Positions 41,440-53,600 of a stretch of 64,000 nucleotides of DNA are shown piece after piece. Both the position numbers and the translations under genes were made by a program. Within the stretch, counting starts at the first letter, position 1, and each line of letters opens with the position of its first letter. The stretch spans positions 124,001-188,000 of the forward strand of contig JAECUM010001877.1 of NCBI GenBank assembly GCA_016617855.1, written 5' to 3'. The notes under the pieces were generated by a model. The model did not search any database. It saw only the letters and a list, made by a program, of their open reading frames with translations, and was not told where the DNA came from. This DNA is from Megalonaias nervosa (taxonomy: Eukaryota; Mollusca; Bivalvia; Unionida; Unionidae).

Positions 41440-42760
41440 GTTAGGGTGAAACATCAGCCATCGTGGTTTCTGAATTCAGATGAAGAAATATCTCCATACT
41501 GGTGATTCTGTTGCAACAGATGAGGTTGCTCCAATATTCCCATTTGAATACATTAATTAGGATGAGGAGACATGCAGATTTGCTGGTTCCTGTATCCCCT
41601 TCCATATCAGGTGTCGGAGGTATGTATACATTTGGCCATTTCAATCTATAAAAAGAACATTGATTATTCAAGCATTTAGTGTTCAGGACTGGTTAGACAA
41701 AGGTTGAAATTTGGCCATTCCATGTTGTCACCAACAGATCCATCATTGGTCAATCCCTCGAGTGTCTATTGAGTGAAAACTGAGGGATGAAAGGGCAGTT
41801 CCATTTGTATCAATTCATTCTCGCAGAACCACAAGTCTTACTATACAGTAGCCAGTGTGGTAAATGTCGAACATAAGCATGGATTGTCAATAAGGGCACA
41901 CTTTAGAAAATCTTAAACAATAACACAAAGGTCTGAATACTTTTTCTGCTTTGTTGCTTGAGTAGAGTCACCACTGTCAAGTTCTCGGACAGAAAAAGAA
42001 CTTCATTCCCATGTAGGTTCTCCAGCCACCAATGAAAAGCTTCAAATAGGTTTCCATCCTGATGATGCTGACATGCAATAATGATCTTGAGGAGGCCAAG
42101 CTCCTATGGTAGTCCAAATTGTTGGAGTTTTACTTGCAAAGGTGTCACTGATGCAAGGCCAAAGTGCCTTCCATGCCTTTGAGAAGCAACCTCATACTGT
42201 TGCAGATTGTGAGAGTTAGCTGAATGGTCAAAGGTTCGGTCTCCACTTGGACCCTGCAATCATTGTTATTGGAGCCCAATAAAGCAACCATGGACTAAAA
42301 GATGTCTGCTGCTGCACTGAGCAAAACTCATATGGCAAAGGAATTGTATAGTGGGTGGATTGATTCAAATACGCATGGAACCTATCATTGCATGAATACA
42401 ATTCTTGTTCCTGGTGGACACATTCTTTGTATTTGAACACTGATTCCAGACCTAGATGTCTGAATCTTGAAAGGGTACAAGGTCGGCTTTGTTCTTGTTG
42501 ACAAAAAGACTGTAGTCTCCACAACTGACGGCCTTAGGACCCATTGCATTCCATCGCATACAATGAAAATAACAGTTCACTGAATGTGCTTAGGCTAAGA
42601 ACCAACTGATGATGACTTGATTGTAGCTGAAGAACTCTGGCCAAAGGCTTAGTGGGTACATTGAACGTGATACTGAGTCCCCAGGACACTTGTTGTGTCC
42701 AAATAACATCATTTTAAACCTTCCCCAATCTGCCATGAAAGATTTTAGTGTTCGCCCAAC
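41440..42760 (-). pseudogene. Degraded reverse transcriptase/RNase H relic, possibly DIRS/YR retroelement
   Basis: Read on the minus strand with frame changes, 42.5 kb gives FVNKNKADLVPFK, like the RT palm-to-connection region; about 42.05-41.93 kb gives HGNEVLFLSENLTVVTLLK, like the RNase H strand with SDNTT-type motif of DIRS elements; and 41.9-41.86 kb gives IHAYVRHLPHWLLYS, like the HIPG region. At 41.6 kb LKWPNVYIPPTPDMEGD follows in order. Many stops and frameshifts. The assignment rests on motif order only. Confidence 0.35.
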
Positions 42761-44086
42761 CAGGATCTGCCATAAAGATGGGAGGGTGGGGTCTGTATGT
42801 ATGTCATTAACATAGGGATGGTTTCATGGAATGCTGGTGGTAACCACTGACCTCCCTCTGACTCCTGCACTTAGTTGTAGGATTGTTTCTTAATGGCATA
42901 TGCTCTAGGGACATCTCTGTGATCTTTCAGGTTGCCTTGCAAATCCCTCCGCTGTAGCTGAGACTGAGAGGAATTGTGGCATGTTGCCTGATCCTAATGA
43001 TGAGAATAGATGATGAAGGTCACAAGCATATCTTGGGCCTGAATGGTCTATGGGGGTAGAGAGCATTGCATCTTTTTCCAGCTGTTGTTAGTTCAAAGCT
43101 GCTATTAAGGCTATAGTATGTTGTGTCTCCATTATGAAGTGAACCATGTTATGAACAATGCCCCTGGTCATTCTGTGGACTAAAGTTGTGAAGTACCCTG
43201 AAGTGATACTGTGACTTATCATGTACATGTTGTGGTCTTGGACCCTATGATCCCTTGTATATGGCCTAGTCCAGATGAAATGGAAGTAGGTCATCTGTGT
43301 GAGGAGAATGTCATCCAATTCATTATGTTTGGATGGGTTAAGGGACATTTGATCCACATAACCGGTCCTTGTATCTGCTGTGTGGGAGGATGCTTTTGGC
43401 TGTTGGTTAACTCTTTCATTCACTGTTCAGCAACAGATGTAGAGTTGCACCCTGAGAAGCCAGGTCTATAGGAATCGCCAATAATGAGGAGTCCTGTGGC
43501 AGTGAATGATAAAAATTCCAATTGTGGCAGCAACTGAAAGTATAATCTTCCAGAGACAATTTTCACCTGATGTCAGAACTGTAAACCCAGAAGGTAATGT
43601 AGAGAAATGACAACACAAGTCCAATGGTATTGTGTGGGAAACTTCAGTTCAAGCTTGTAAGGTGGAGTTCACTGTAGGATCCAATAACAATGAGGAAACT
43701 TAAATGTCAGTATTGTCGTTTAGAGATTAAGGTAGTAAAGTCAGCATCTCCAGTGGCTGGAGAAGAATGGTGATGATGGTGATGATGTTGATGATGGTGG
43801 CCCACTACACTTGCAGCACTGTCAAGTCAGATCCCATTACTTCTAACATGTCACGAAAGAGTCTCTTGGGTGGCAGAAGCTTGAGGGTGAGTGAAGAGAT
43901 ATCTCTTGAAATCTGAGGCCCCAAGATGGACATCATGCATGGGAAGTGTTCTGAGGTACTATGATTTCAGCACATGATTAGGCTATACATGGTGGCCAGT
44001 ATATCTGGTGGAGGAAAAACTTGAGAAAGCCGCTGGAAGAACCTGTGACCCATGGGAAGCTTTCTCACTTACCCATGCTGGATGAG

Positions 44087-44173
44087 CCGAGTCCAAGACT
44101 CGAAACCACACAGACCAAGATGTCTGTGATCTGTAAAGGTGAATGCCTTAGACCACTTGGCCACCATGGGACC
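44087..44173 (-). mobile_element. tRNA-Leu/Ser-like SINE head
   Basis: The minus strand shows an A-box TGGCCAAGTGGTCTAAGGC and a B-box-like GGTTTCGAGTC, about 45 bp apart, as in tRNAs with a long variable arm. Stem pairing is imperfect, so a SINE or tRNA pseudogene is more likely than a functional tRNA. Confidence 0.55.
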
Positions 44174-45653
44174 CCTTAAAAAGTGTCCAGGGACATAAGA
44201 AAAATAATCTGTATAATTTGAGGTGAATATAAAAAGTATTCAGAATTTCATTGAAATAATTAAATTCCTCATTATTTATGTTGTTAAAACTATTCAAATA
44301 ATACTGCAAATATGTAAAACCATTTTACATATGCTTTTGCTTGAAAATTGCTACAAGGCTCCTTTACTTAGCATTACTGAAGATTTAAATCTTTTATGAA
44401 ATACTGAATTTGTTGTATGGCGTCATCATAATTCCCAAATATCAATAATTTTGAAAGAAGTTACCCTAAAAAATTTCAACTTAAAAACTTAAGTCCTAAA
44501 CAGACAACTATTTGTTATTTTTTATATTAATACATTTTTTCTTTTTACAGAGGTCTCGGAAACACTTAATTACATGTATTTGGATGCCAATTTTTTATCT
44601 GGGACACAGAAAATCACTTGCACAGGAGTCCTCCGCATGCAAGCAATAGCTGGGTGGCAAATTCAAAGGCTTGCCAGTCCTGCTTCAACCACCTGCAGAG
44701 TGCGAAAATTAATAGATCAACTGATCATTTAGCTGTACTGATATTTACAATGAGAGAATTCAGTGGCTGAAAGACCCCCAGATGTTGTAATCATAACAGT
44801 ACATCAAAATAACATAACGCAATAGCTCAGCAGCAAGTACAAAGACTCAGACCGGCTGTTGAGTGGTGCTGATAATTACAATGACTGAATTCAGAGACAG
44901 AAAGACCCAGTGACGTACATGTATATAAGAGTACATCAAATGAACTACTTTAGCTTTCATTATAATGTTTGTTTCCAAGTGTAGCCAAATAAGTAGTGTG
45001 TGACCTCAAAATCAAGACATTTTGAGAGTTAGACAAAATGTTGTTTGCAAATTCAGATAAGTATCTGGGGTTAAATGGCAAATTGACAAAGATTGTAATA
45101 AGATTCAGAAGAGTGCTAAAGTTGCTAAAACTGATGGTGTGGATGGAATAGTAGCCAAGTGTAAAAATGTGTGTGATGCCTGGCTTAGTGTTTGGAATAA
45201 GACCTTTCCTTCAACTGACAAAATTCAGTCTCACTCTGATGGACAAACAAGAACTATATGTCAGTGGTGGAAAATTAAACCACTGGCAACCACTGGTTCT
45301 TCTCATCTGGACATTTAGCCGCTTCTGGGATGGGACTACAACTTTTCTTGGTGGGACTACTATTTTTACCAAAATAGGAGTCCTGGGCGAGACTTCTGTT
45401 TTATATGTTTAGCTTTAAACATTTGCATCATTCCAAGCTTTCTTGTGCAGTTCCATTCAAAGGAGATCTAGTGAGATATGATTTTCATCAGATTGGATAA
45501 ACTAGAGCTGCAACGAAGGTGTTTGGATATACATAATATGCATATTCAAATGATAGACATGTAGTTAGGATAATCTGAGAACTCTGATGAAGGAGGCATG
45601 GATGAATGAAATTGAACTGTATTAAAAACATTAAAAATAAAAATCCAACAGAC

Positions 45654-45709
45654 CTGTGGAGATCCTGTCAATGAAACTGGCACTGGGATTGTGATCATCT
45701 GCTGTTGAC
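45654..45709 (-). CDS. 56-bp internal exon of host Q-rich protein gene
   Basis: The acceptor ATAATACTGTAG and donor CAG|GTCTGT flank 56 bp encoding QQQMITIPVPVSLTGSPQ. The first two bases complete a Gly codon with the single G left by the exon at 53439-53600, and the exon ends in phase 0 for the terminal exon. The donor is weak. The content fits a transactivation domain. Confidence 0.55.
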
Positions 45710-45769
45710 CTACAGTATTATTATACAAATATTATAATGTATGTCATAGGTTAACAATTACTAGCAAAA

Positions 45770-45870
45770 TATATTTAATAGACTGACATTCAATAGTAAA
45801 ATATGTTATAGATTGACATTCAATAGTAAAAACTATTTATAGATTGGCATTCAGTGGTAAAATATGTTAT
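45770..45870. repeat. ~38-bp tandem repeat
   Basis: Three to four units of TAGATTGACATTCAATAGTA followed by AAATATGTTA. Confidence 0.75.
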
Positions 45871-47284
45871 AAGTTTTCATATGTTTTAATACTAAATTCA
45901 CATCAAAAGATACATTATAAATGGTAGTTTTAGTTGCATATACCCAAGATTGTACTGCAAAAAACAAAAACCTGAACAACTGTAAACTACAAATGCACGT
46001 ATAATCAAATGAACACCTGTATAGCTGTTACTCAACTAGATCTTTTGAGTGATACTATGACAGTTGCAGGATGGGGGCAGTGAGCAAAATCTCCTATCTT
46101 GTGGACTACTGGGGAAATGGGGGCGTTGCACCCCCCACCCCACCCATAAACTGAAATGGTGCTAGTGTATCAAGTCAAATTAGAGTGACTTTCCTTGATG
46201 AAGAGACGTGAAATTTTGTTTGAAAATATTTGGGGGCATATAATAGAATTGCATATAAAATTAACTTTGATAGTTCATATTTATGGAGTGTTTTTCCTGA
46301 TAAGCTTATGGGTTCCATCCTTTAATAAAGAGAAATACTGTCATACAGAATCACTGATACTGATAATGAATATGCAACATGTTGGTAGTTTCTTTTAATG
46401 AAATAAATACCTCTTCATTATTCAGCTGCATAATTTTATTAAGTGTTAAAAATACACAATGGAAAATGCAAGTTGCCAGATTTTAAAAGAATAAGGAAAT
46501 GAGGAAAACAAATAAATCTACAGTTCTGTAATAATAAAGTAAAATCATCGATAAAAATAACAAGATTATGCATTGTGCTGTTGGAAAAGTCCTGTGTCTA
46601 AGATACTGCAGGCACACTTTATAATAATCTATATTTGCTGAAAATATCATAAATTATAAACAAATTACACGCTGACTTACAAAAGAGCTGAAGGAGGTAG
46701 ACTTGATTTCAATAAATGTTAAATATATGCCACAATATATTTGTTATCTTTATTGTGTGCTTTTCTCTCTTGTATTTAGGTCAGACTGTAAGCAGATATG
46801 TCAATCATCACTGGTATCATTCATACGTTGCATCATTAAGTGTCCACTTGCCTACATTATTATGTCACTGCTTCATGCAATTCTTGCAATGAACTGCTAC
46901 AAACCACTTTTTGATTTTTTATTTAGCCAAAAATACAGTGTGTCTTCTTTGCTTTATTATTAGTGAGTTAGCACCACTCCTGACTGTGACTGGTTGGGCA
47001 TGAAATGAAAGTGACTGAACATTTATGGTTCTCTTCGATGAAGACTGAATCATGTGGCAGGCAAGCACTTTCAATAATGCAGAATCAGGAAGGGCAAGCA
47101 TTTTCTAGGCACAGATTGATCTATATCAATTGGAAGCTACTGAATCTTAACTGAATGAACTGCTTCCAATAGAATAGGGTGATGTATTATAAAAGTTTTT
47201 AAATTAACTTTTTCAATGTCTTGGAATTTCTGTACCAATACACATACCAGATTCTGCTGAAAACCCTTGCCTACATAAACAAAC

Positions 47285-47745
47285 TGTCACTGCAAAAATA
47301 CAATAGCCCATGCTGTCACTGTCAGAGTAGAATAGTCTATGCTGCAATGACTTTGACAGTGAAATATCTTATCCAGTCACTGTGAAAGAAGAGTAGCATA
47401 TGTAGTCAATGTGATAGTAGAATGACCTAAGCAGTCACTGTGATAGTAAAATAATAAAGGCAGTCGCTATTATTGTAAATAACCTAAGCAGTCACTTGAT
47501 ACAATAACCCATGTAGTCAATGTGATGAGAGAATAACCTATGCAGTAAATGTGAGAGTAGAATAATGTATGCAATTAATGTGATGATAGAACTGCCTATT
47601 CTGTCACTGTGATAGTAGACTAGTCTGTGCAGTCACTATCATAGTGGAATAGCATATTCAGTCACTGTGAAAGAAGAATAGCATATGCAATGTGATAGTA
47701 GAATAGCCTAAATAGTCACAGTGATAGAAAAGCAGAATATGTAGT
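47285..47745. repeat. ~36-bp degenerate minisatellite
   Basis: About twelve diverged units of GCAGTCACTGTGATAGTAGA plus ATAGCCTAT; CAGTCACTG is the most conserved core. Confidence 0.85.
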
Positions 47746-48052
47746 TACTGTCTTGTAGAATGTGTCAAGTTACAGAATACTAGTCAAATATTATTTTATA
47801 ATGTGAAATGTCATTTCAAATGCATGTTGAAATTTGAGGAAAATTATGGAAATTTTGAATTTACACTCCCTGAAAAACATTCGTTATAGAGTGTATATAT
47901 AATACAATATTTGAAACTCAAGACATTTGCAGTATGTACAAATACTATAAATTCAAATATTTGTACTTTTTCATGCCACTATTCCCATCCAGAAATGCAT
48001 ATGTAGTTTGCACTACGTTTATCCATGTCAGTTCTGTATTTATTACACAATA

Positions 48053-48183
48053 CAGTCAAACCTGTCATTAGGGGCCACTCATGGGAAAAGGTTAAACTGG
48101 TCATTGCATAAAGGTGACCACTGTATATATTTTCACCTTTTAAAATTGGTTTCTGAACAAATACCATGCACTGAATATTGTTA

Positions 48184-48217
<34 letters not shown>

Positions 48218-49097
48218 ATTATCAAGTTTTACGTGCAATGTTCAACAAAACAATAATTATGGGTATATGCTTTTCTCTCCCAAGTCTATGTAACACACGA
48301 GATCACTGCATCATGCTCACTTTAATCCATCCCATCAATGAAATCATCACCAACTTTAAAATATACACTGATCTTTGTTCACTCTATACAAACAATTAGT
48401 CAGTTGCTCAACTTGTCAAGATCAAAGACTTAGATGAGAAGTCTGTGATGAACAGAAAATCATATTCGCTATGACCCATGAACCAAAACTTCACCTGCCT
48501 ATACAGATACGTTCTGAATACTGTACCCATGACCCTAATAAAAAGGGAAGTAACCTGTATCTCTTCTTAAAAAAGAACTTTATTCTTCAGAGACAGCATT
48601 ATTTCACAAGCTGATAGAAGATGTCTAACTATACCTGTCACATTGCTACAAAAGGTGACTTTGATTTCTAATTTGATCACACAATGACTTTTCCTACCAT
48701 CCAGCAAACAAATTGCTTCAACCTTCCACACTAATGATAAAACTGCCTCGTTTTCGAATCAGACATATTTACACCATTGAGTTACACTGTCAACACAACT
48801 GAAGTTATGAGTACAAGTGAGATAAGAAATGTCTGCACATCAATTCTCAAGGTACTCCCTTCTCTAATCAATGCCTTCCTCATGAAGCAAACATTCAGTT
48901 CACAGAAATTGAATCATCAATGTGGATATGCTCCAGTGGCCACTTAAACACCTGACTTCTGACCACTGAAGACAGGCAACAGTTACATACAGTATATTTA
49001 TAAAGGAAATTTGCTTGGGTGGGGGGAGAGGTAGTAGAATGACCATTATGAACAGGTAAGCACTGAGTAAAGGTGACCATTAGGACAGGTTTGACTG
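48053..49097. mobile_element. Non-autonomous element with CAGTCAAACCTGTC ends
   Basis: CAGTCAAACCTGTC at 48053-48066 is repeated inverted at 49084-49097, and both ends continue with GGTGACCA-like words. TA precedes the left end; the right flank is GA, so a TA duplication is not intact. Internal sequence includes (TTA)n and no transposase frame. The ends recall Tc1/pogo-type elements. Confidence 0.6.
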
Positions 49098-49870
49098 GAC
49101 TTGTATCTACATTTACTGGAATTTTAATAATCTGAAAACATTAAATTAAATAGTATTCACCACAGAGTGATGTGTCCATCTATGCTATTTACTTGAAAAC
49201 ATCAAATTAAATAATATTCACAACTGAGTCAAGTGTCCATCTATGCTGTTTACCCTTCAGTGTTTTCATGCAAGACAGAACAACCCAACCAAATTTGTAT
49301 TATATTTTGTTTATTGCTGTATAAACAATGTTTGTGTTTGATTCAATAAAAGTTTTGATTTGATTTATATCTGCCTTGAACTTTTTGATAATTTCTTAAG
49401 ACAGTCCCCTCACCCCAGGCTTGTCATAGATAAAATACACTAATAATGACAAGTCTCTTTATGGAATCGACGATCCACAGTCCCAAAGTAATTTCCAATA
49501 CTTCAAGAAAAGACCATTTCTTTTTTTAACTTGAGAGTTGCAACCATTTCTAATATCTTGAGCTATTAGATTTTAAAAAAGTCACTGTGGTGGCCATATT
49601 GGCACCATTTTCATTTAGCCTAGACCAGATATCATTTGAGGACTTTTGGTATGGCCATTCATTCAGATGGAGTAGCAATAACAAGATTTTCAAGTCAGCC
49701 ATCGTGAAGCACTGACACTGAGGAGCAACTAAATGTCATATGAAGCCTTTTCCTGAAAATGCTATGTCACTATGATCATCAATTCTGGAGGAATAGCAAT
49801 AACAAGATTTTCAAGATGGATGACATAGATGCCATCTTGGATGTCAAATCTGTGCAAACCACATGTCAAT

Positions 49871-51512
49871 ACAGTAAAACCTGTTATGAGAGACCGCCCC
49901 TTCTGCCAACAAAAAGTGGTCTCTCAAGACAGGTGGTCTTTCATAGCAGGTTTGTACAAAAATACGTTTCCAAGGTCCAGTTTCAGAACAGTTTCAAGAA
50001 AAATAACCACAATCACTGTACATATATTCTATTCTTTATTAGCAGTTGTTGCTAAAATATTGTATGCATTCATCTACAAACAAAATTATATTGTAATAAA
50101 GATATATTTCTATCATTAAACATGAAATCACATTTACATTTGAAGATCACATATTTTAGCATATGAAATTGTTTCTGAATTACTCGTTTTCCTTTATAAC
50201 AACCTAAATTTGTTTTACCAATGTTTAAACCACTTTTTTGCGAGTGGTCTGCACTTTTTCACTTCTTTCAGTTACAATAATTATTTTCTCCAGCATTAAA
50301 ATTTGTCTCTTTTTAGTTGGAAGTTCGTCCATTGTTATTAAAATTATTAGTGCTCAGTTGTAATATCGAACGTAAAGACGGCGGCTGTGGGAAAATATGA
50401 AAACTCTATACATGTGCATTGCATATCTAACAATTAATGAAATAAAAAGAAACAATTATCTCATCCAGAAACAGGACCATTTACTCAGTGATAAAAGTCA
50501 ACGGCTTCATTCAAAGATAACATTCAGGGATTAACTCTATAAGCAGAGTGTGTTACCCGGTCGCACCAACTTGAATAGACGACAGCTTTGTGATTGGGAT
50601 GTCATCACTTAGCATGGGGGGGAACAAACATCACAAGTCTTGAGCACTATCAATCGAATCTAGCAAATGATTCTCTTTTGCTGGTTTAATAGACAATGAC
50701 CTTATTCACCCCCCGGCAATACCGATAAAATCGAGACAAACAATATACGCGGCCACTTTGTCAACTTTGGCACTTCAACGGCATTTCATGACATGTACAT
50801 TAGCCTGGTTTACGGACTGTAGCATCTATCTCGGGTAGCAACAATCCTTTTTTTTTAATATTCCTTTTATATTTGTCTTTGATCAGAACAATCTATACTA
50901 ATCAATCGGTCGTTGTAATAATTGATTGCATAAAGGTCACTGGTGTTTGTCTGTTCTCGCGATACAGTCGTCATAGGGATGCTAGGTCCTACAACGGCCG
51001 GGAAGCAAGTTAAGTGCGGGAATAATTAGTCTGGTTCCCTGCTCTGTATGCTTTCTGCGTTCCTCACCCCTATACGAATAACGGAGAACAACACAGGAGC
51101 ATACGAAGCAGGGAACCAGGCTAGGAAATAATCTACATACACTTTAGTCTGGTTTACGACAGAAACTATAAATCACTATAAGCCTAGCTAAAAAATTCAG
51201 AGATCGGTAGGCAGCCTATTGTTTAATTTTAATTTTTTTTTTTTTTTTATATTTAGAACGGTATGAGCGGTCGTTTTTACAGGGATTAAATAAAGGTTGG
51301 TGGAGTTTATCCTTGTTTTTTTGTGATGCGGTCGTTCATAGCAGTGTCGAAATGCATATTTTGCCAAGAAATCGCGGTCGCTGGTCGCGTTCAGCAGGTG
51401 GTCGCTCATAGCAGAGCGTTTATATAATAAAATCGATCCGTGCATTACGATTGTGGTCGTACATGACAGGTGGTCGCTCATAGCAGAGGTCGCTCATGAC
51501 AGGTTCTACTGT
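49871..51512. mobile_element. Pogo/Tc1-like non-autonomous element with TIRs and TA target site
   Basis: ACAGTAAAACCTGTTATGAG at the left and the inverted CTCATGACAGGTTCTACTGT at the right match at all but a few positions. TA lies at each border (49870-49871 and 51511-51512), as expected for a TA target duplication. Subterminal GGTCGCTCATAGCAG words repeat several times. No transposase ORF is left in 1.6 kb. Confidence 0.7.
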
Positions 51513-53438
51513 ATAACTGTCCATATATTATTTTGAATAGCAATGACCATGTTTTCAAGATGGCTGCCATGACGGCCACATATGAGGTTAGAATGGCATC
51601 ATTTTCATTTAGGATCAGCTAGACATCATAAATAGTCTTCTGCTAAAATCCAATGTCAAAATGACTTTCCATTAGGACAAGTAGTGATAAAAAATATTCC
51701 AAGAGGGCTGCAGTGACAACTATACTTGTTGTCAGATTAGCACCATTTTCACCAACCAACTAGACATTATAAGTAGCGATACTGCCCATCACCAAAATAT
51801 AGTAGGGGGAATAGAAGAAAAAAAGACCAGAAGGGGGGTGGGGGGTTAAGGCGGAAATGGCCACAGTTGAATATTTGCCTAACACTTAATTATCCATCAC
51901 TTTCTCTCTGCTCCAATCTGCTAAAGCTCTATTTAAATCAAATCCTTAAATGATGTCTCCTCAAGTTGAATAAGTATTAATCTGTTGATTCTTTCTGAGC
52001 TTAATATGTTCCTCATCTGTGTAAAAATATTGTTCTGTGCTAAGAACCCCTTTTTAGCCTGCTGTAGGAAGGGGCATATGTACAGCTAGCTTAGCCACCT
52101 TGAAAAAGAAACTGTTCTTTATGAGCTCCGCCAGGTTTAATTTACTTGAATCAGTGCTTTGCAGACTAATATGCCAGATTTCTTGTCGGTTCCATAATGC
52201 TGTATCAAGGTTTTAAGTCCATCAATGCCATAGTCCATTGTTCAGACAGAGGTATTTTGATTAAATGAATGTCCTTATTTTTAATTTCTTTTTAGATTCT
52301 TCATTATTCATTTATCATTCAACCTTTCTAGTGTTACATAGTTTATAGCAAAAGATCCCTCAGAGCTAAATTGTTTGAGAAAAGAAATGAAACTTGCACT
52401 CTACGTTTTTTCTAAATTGCCTGTATTTAAATTTGGCTTGGTATTCTGTGCTTTCTACATATAATTTTGAAATACTATTACATAGGGGGTTGGCCAGCAT
52501 GCCATCTGTTTTTGTACATCCAACATGTACACCTGTCTTGTATTCAACATCATTTTCAGGTTCAAAGTCACTCACTGGTATTCTGTTATCACTTTCCCAA
52601 CTCCAATAATCTTACTTCAAAACTTTAAAAATCATTCTTATTGCTACCATCAGGCAGTATTTGCTGAATGAAATTGCAACATGAAGATGAACCATGTTGG
52701 AAGTCAGCCATTTTGGGGTTTTTCTAAGTAGCCCATATTTTAAACACTCCTTTGAAAAACTTCCTTGATGAATACAAGGTTAGAGCTATGAAGAAATGCT
52801 TGTTCCTGGGCCCAATGTGCCAATCAAATTTTTAGTTTTACAACCATTAATGTCAAGCCAAAGTAATCATATGTGTAAACAATTGCCAACCTGTAAAAAA
52901 AAAACTAGGTCACAACAAGTGCTGTAAGACCTCTACCAGTGGTGTGACTAGTGTTGTGACATGCACTTTAAGGGTTAAAAGTTAAATAAAAATTATATAC
53001 TGTGCTGGATATGTTTTATATGCACGACTTTAGACTAATTTACAGACTTTTTCTCACACATCACTGCTCTCCAAGTGCACAAATTTATACACATTTTGTC
53101 TGATACACACTCACTCTTGCACCCTGAAGAAGTCTTTTAGTGAAAACCCCATGTTGATATGACTTTCCATAGCAACAACATATTTTTCTAGATGGATGTT
53201 ATAGTGGCCATATTGGATGTCAAGGTAGAATAATTTTCATTCAGACCCATCTAGACCTTTGGGTGAATATGTGCATAAAATTTCATGTCAATACTGCATG
53301 TAGTTTAGGAAAAATAGTGATAACAAACTTGTGCTAAGGGATGGACAGACGGATTACAGATGAGAAATAACAGGCGATCCCATGAGCTCTTCTATGAACT
53401 GCAGAGCTAATAATAATTATAATTATTATAACAGAAAC

Positions 53439-53600
53439 CTTGCTGGTCTGTTTGTGGCATTGAAAATGCTGTTGCTGGTTGCTGAAAATTGAAGATCTGT
53501 CGGTCCTGGATGGATGCTGTGGCAGGGGCATAAACAATACCCTGTGGTGTCTGGTACATCACAACACTTGGGGTCAAGGTTGTTGTTCCTTGCGTTGAAG
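53439..53600 (-). CDS. 162-bp internal exon of host Q/T/P-rich protein gene (tentatively SRF-like)
   Basis: The acceptor TTTGTCTTTAG and donor AAG|GTTTCT border 162 bp. It encodes 53 full codons starting STQGTTTLTPSVVMYQTPQG and ending AFSMPQTDQQ, with the first two bases completing a Thr codon from the previous exon and a final G passing to the next. Gln, Thr, Pro and hydrophobic residues alternate as in activation domains. The order VMYQTPQGIVYAP, then a later PQVLFT, recalls the C-terminal tail of metazoan serum response factor; the MADS box would lie outside the window. Confidence 0.6.

Larger units (their letters stand above)
38160..45653 (-). other. Intron between exons at 45.7 and 38.1 kb, with embedded repeats
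   Basis: About 7.5 kb. It contains a hAT MITE (38617-38796), a ~55-bp repeat (40737-40855), a degraded retroelement region (41.4-43.9 kb) and a tRNA-like SINE remnant (44.09-44.17 kb). No further exon that fits in phase was seen. Confidence 0.5.
45710..53438 (-). other. Intron between exons at 53.5 and 45.7 kb, with embedded repeats
   Basis: About 7.7 kb. It contains a ~38-bp repeat (45770-45870), a ~36-bp repeat (47285-47745), two elements with pogo/Tc1-like ends (48053-49097 and 49871-51512), a (TTA)n tract (48181-48216), and dispersed copies of a repeat with GGCCATATTGG words (49.58, 49.82, 51.55, 53.19 kb). No further coding exon seen. Confidence 0.5.

Noticed and set aside
46703..46963. 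Plus-strand ORF with hydrophobic Cys-rich sequence
   Set aside because: No family, short, AT-rich intron; likely random.
49270..49370. LINE 3' end (AATAAAAGTTTTGATTTGAT)
   Set aside because: The words resemble LINE tails, but no RT or endonuclease fragment adjoins; too little to call.
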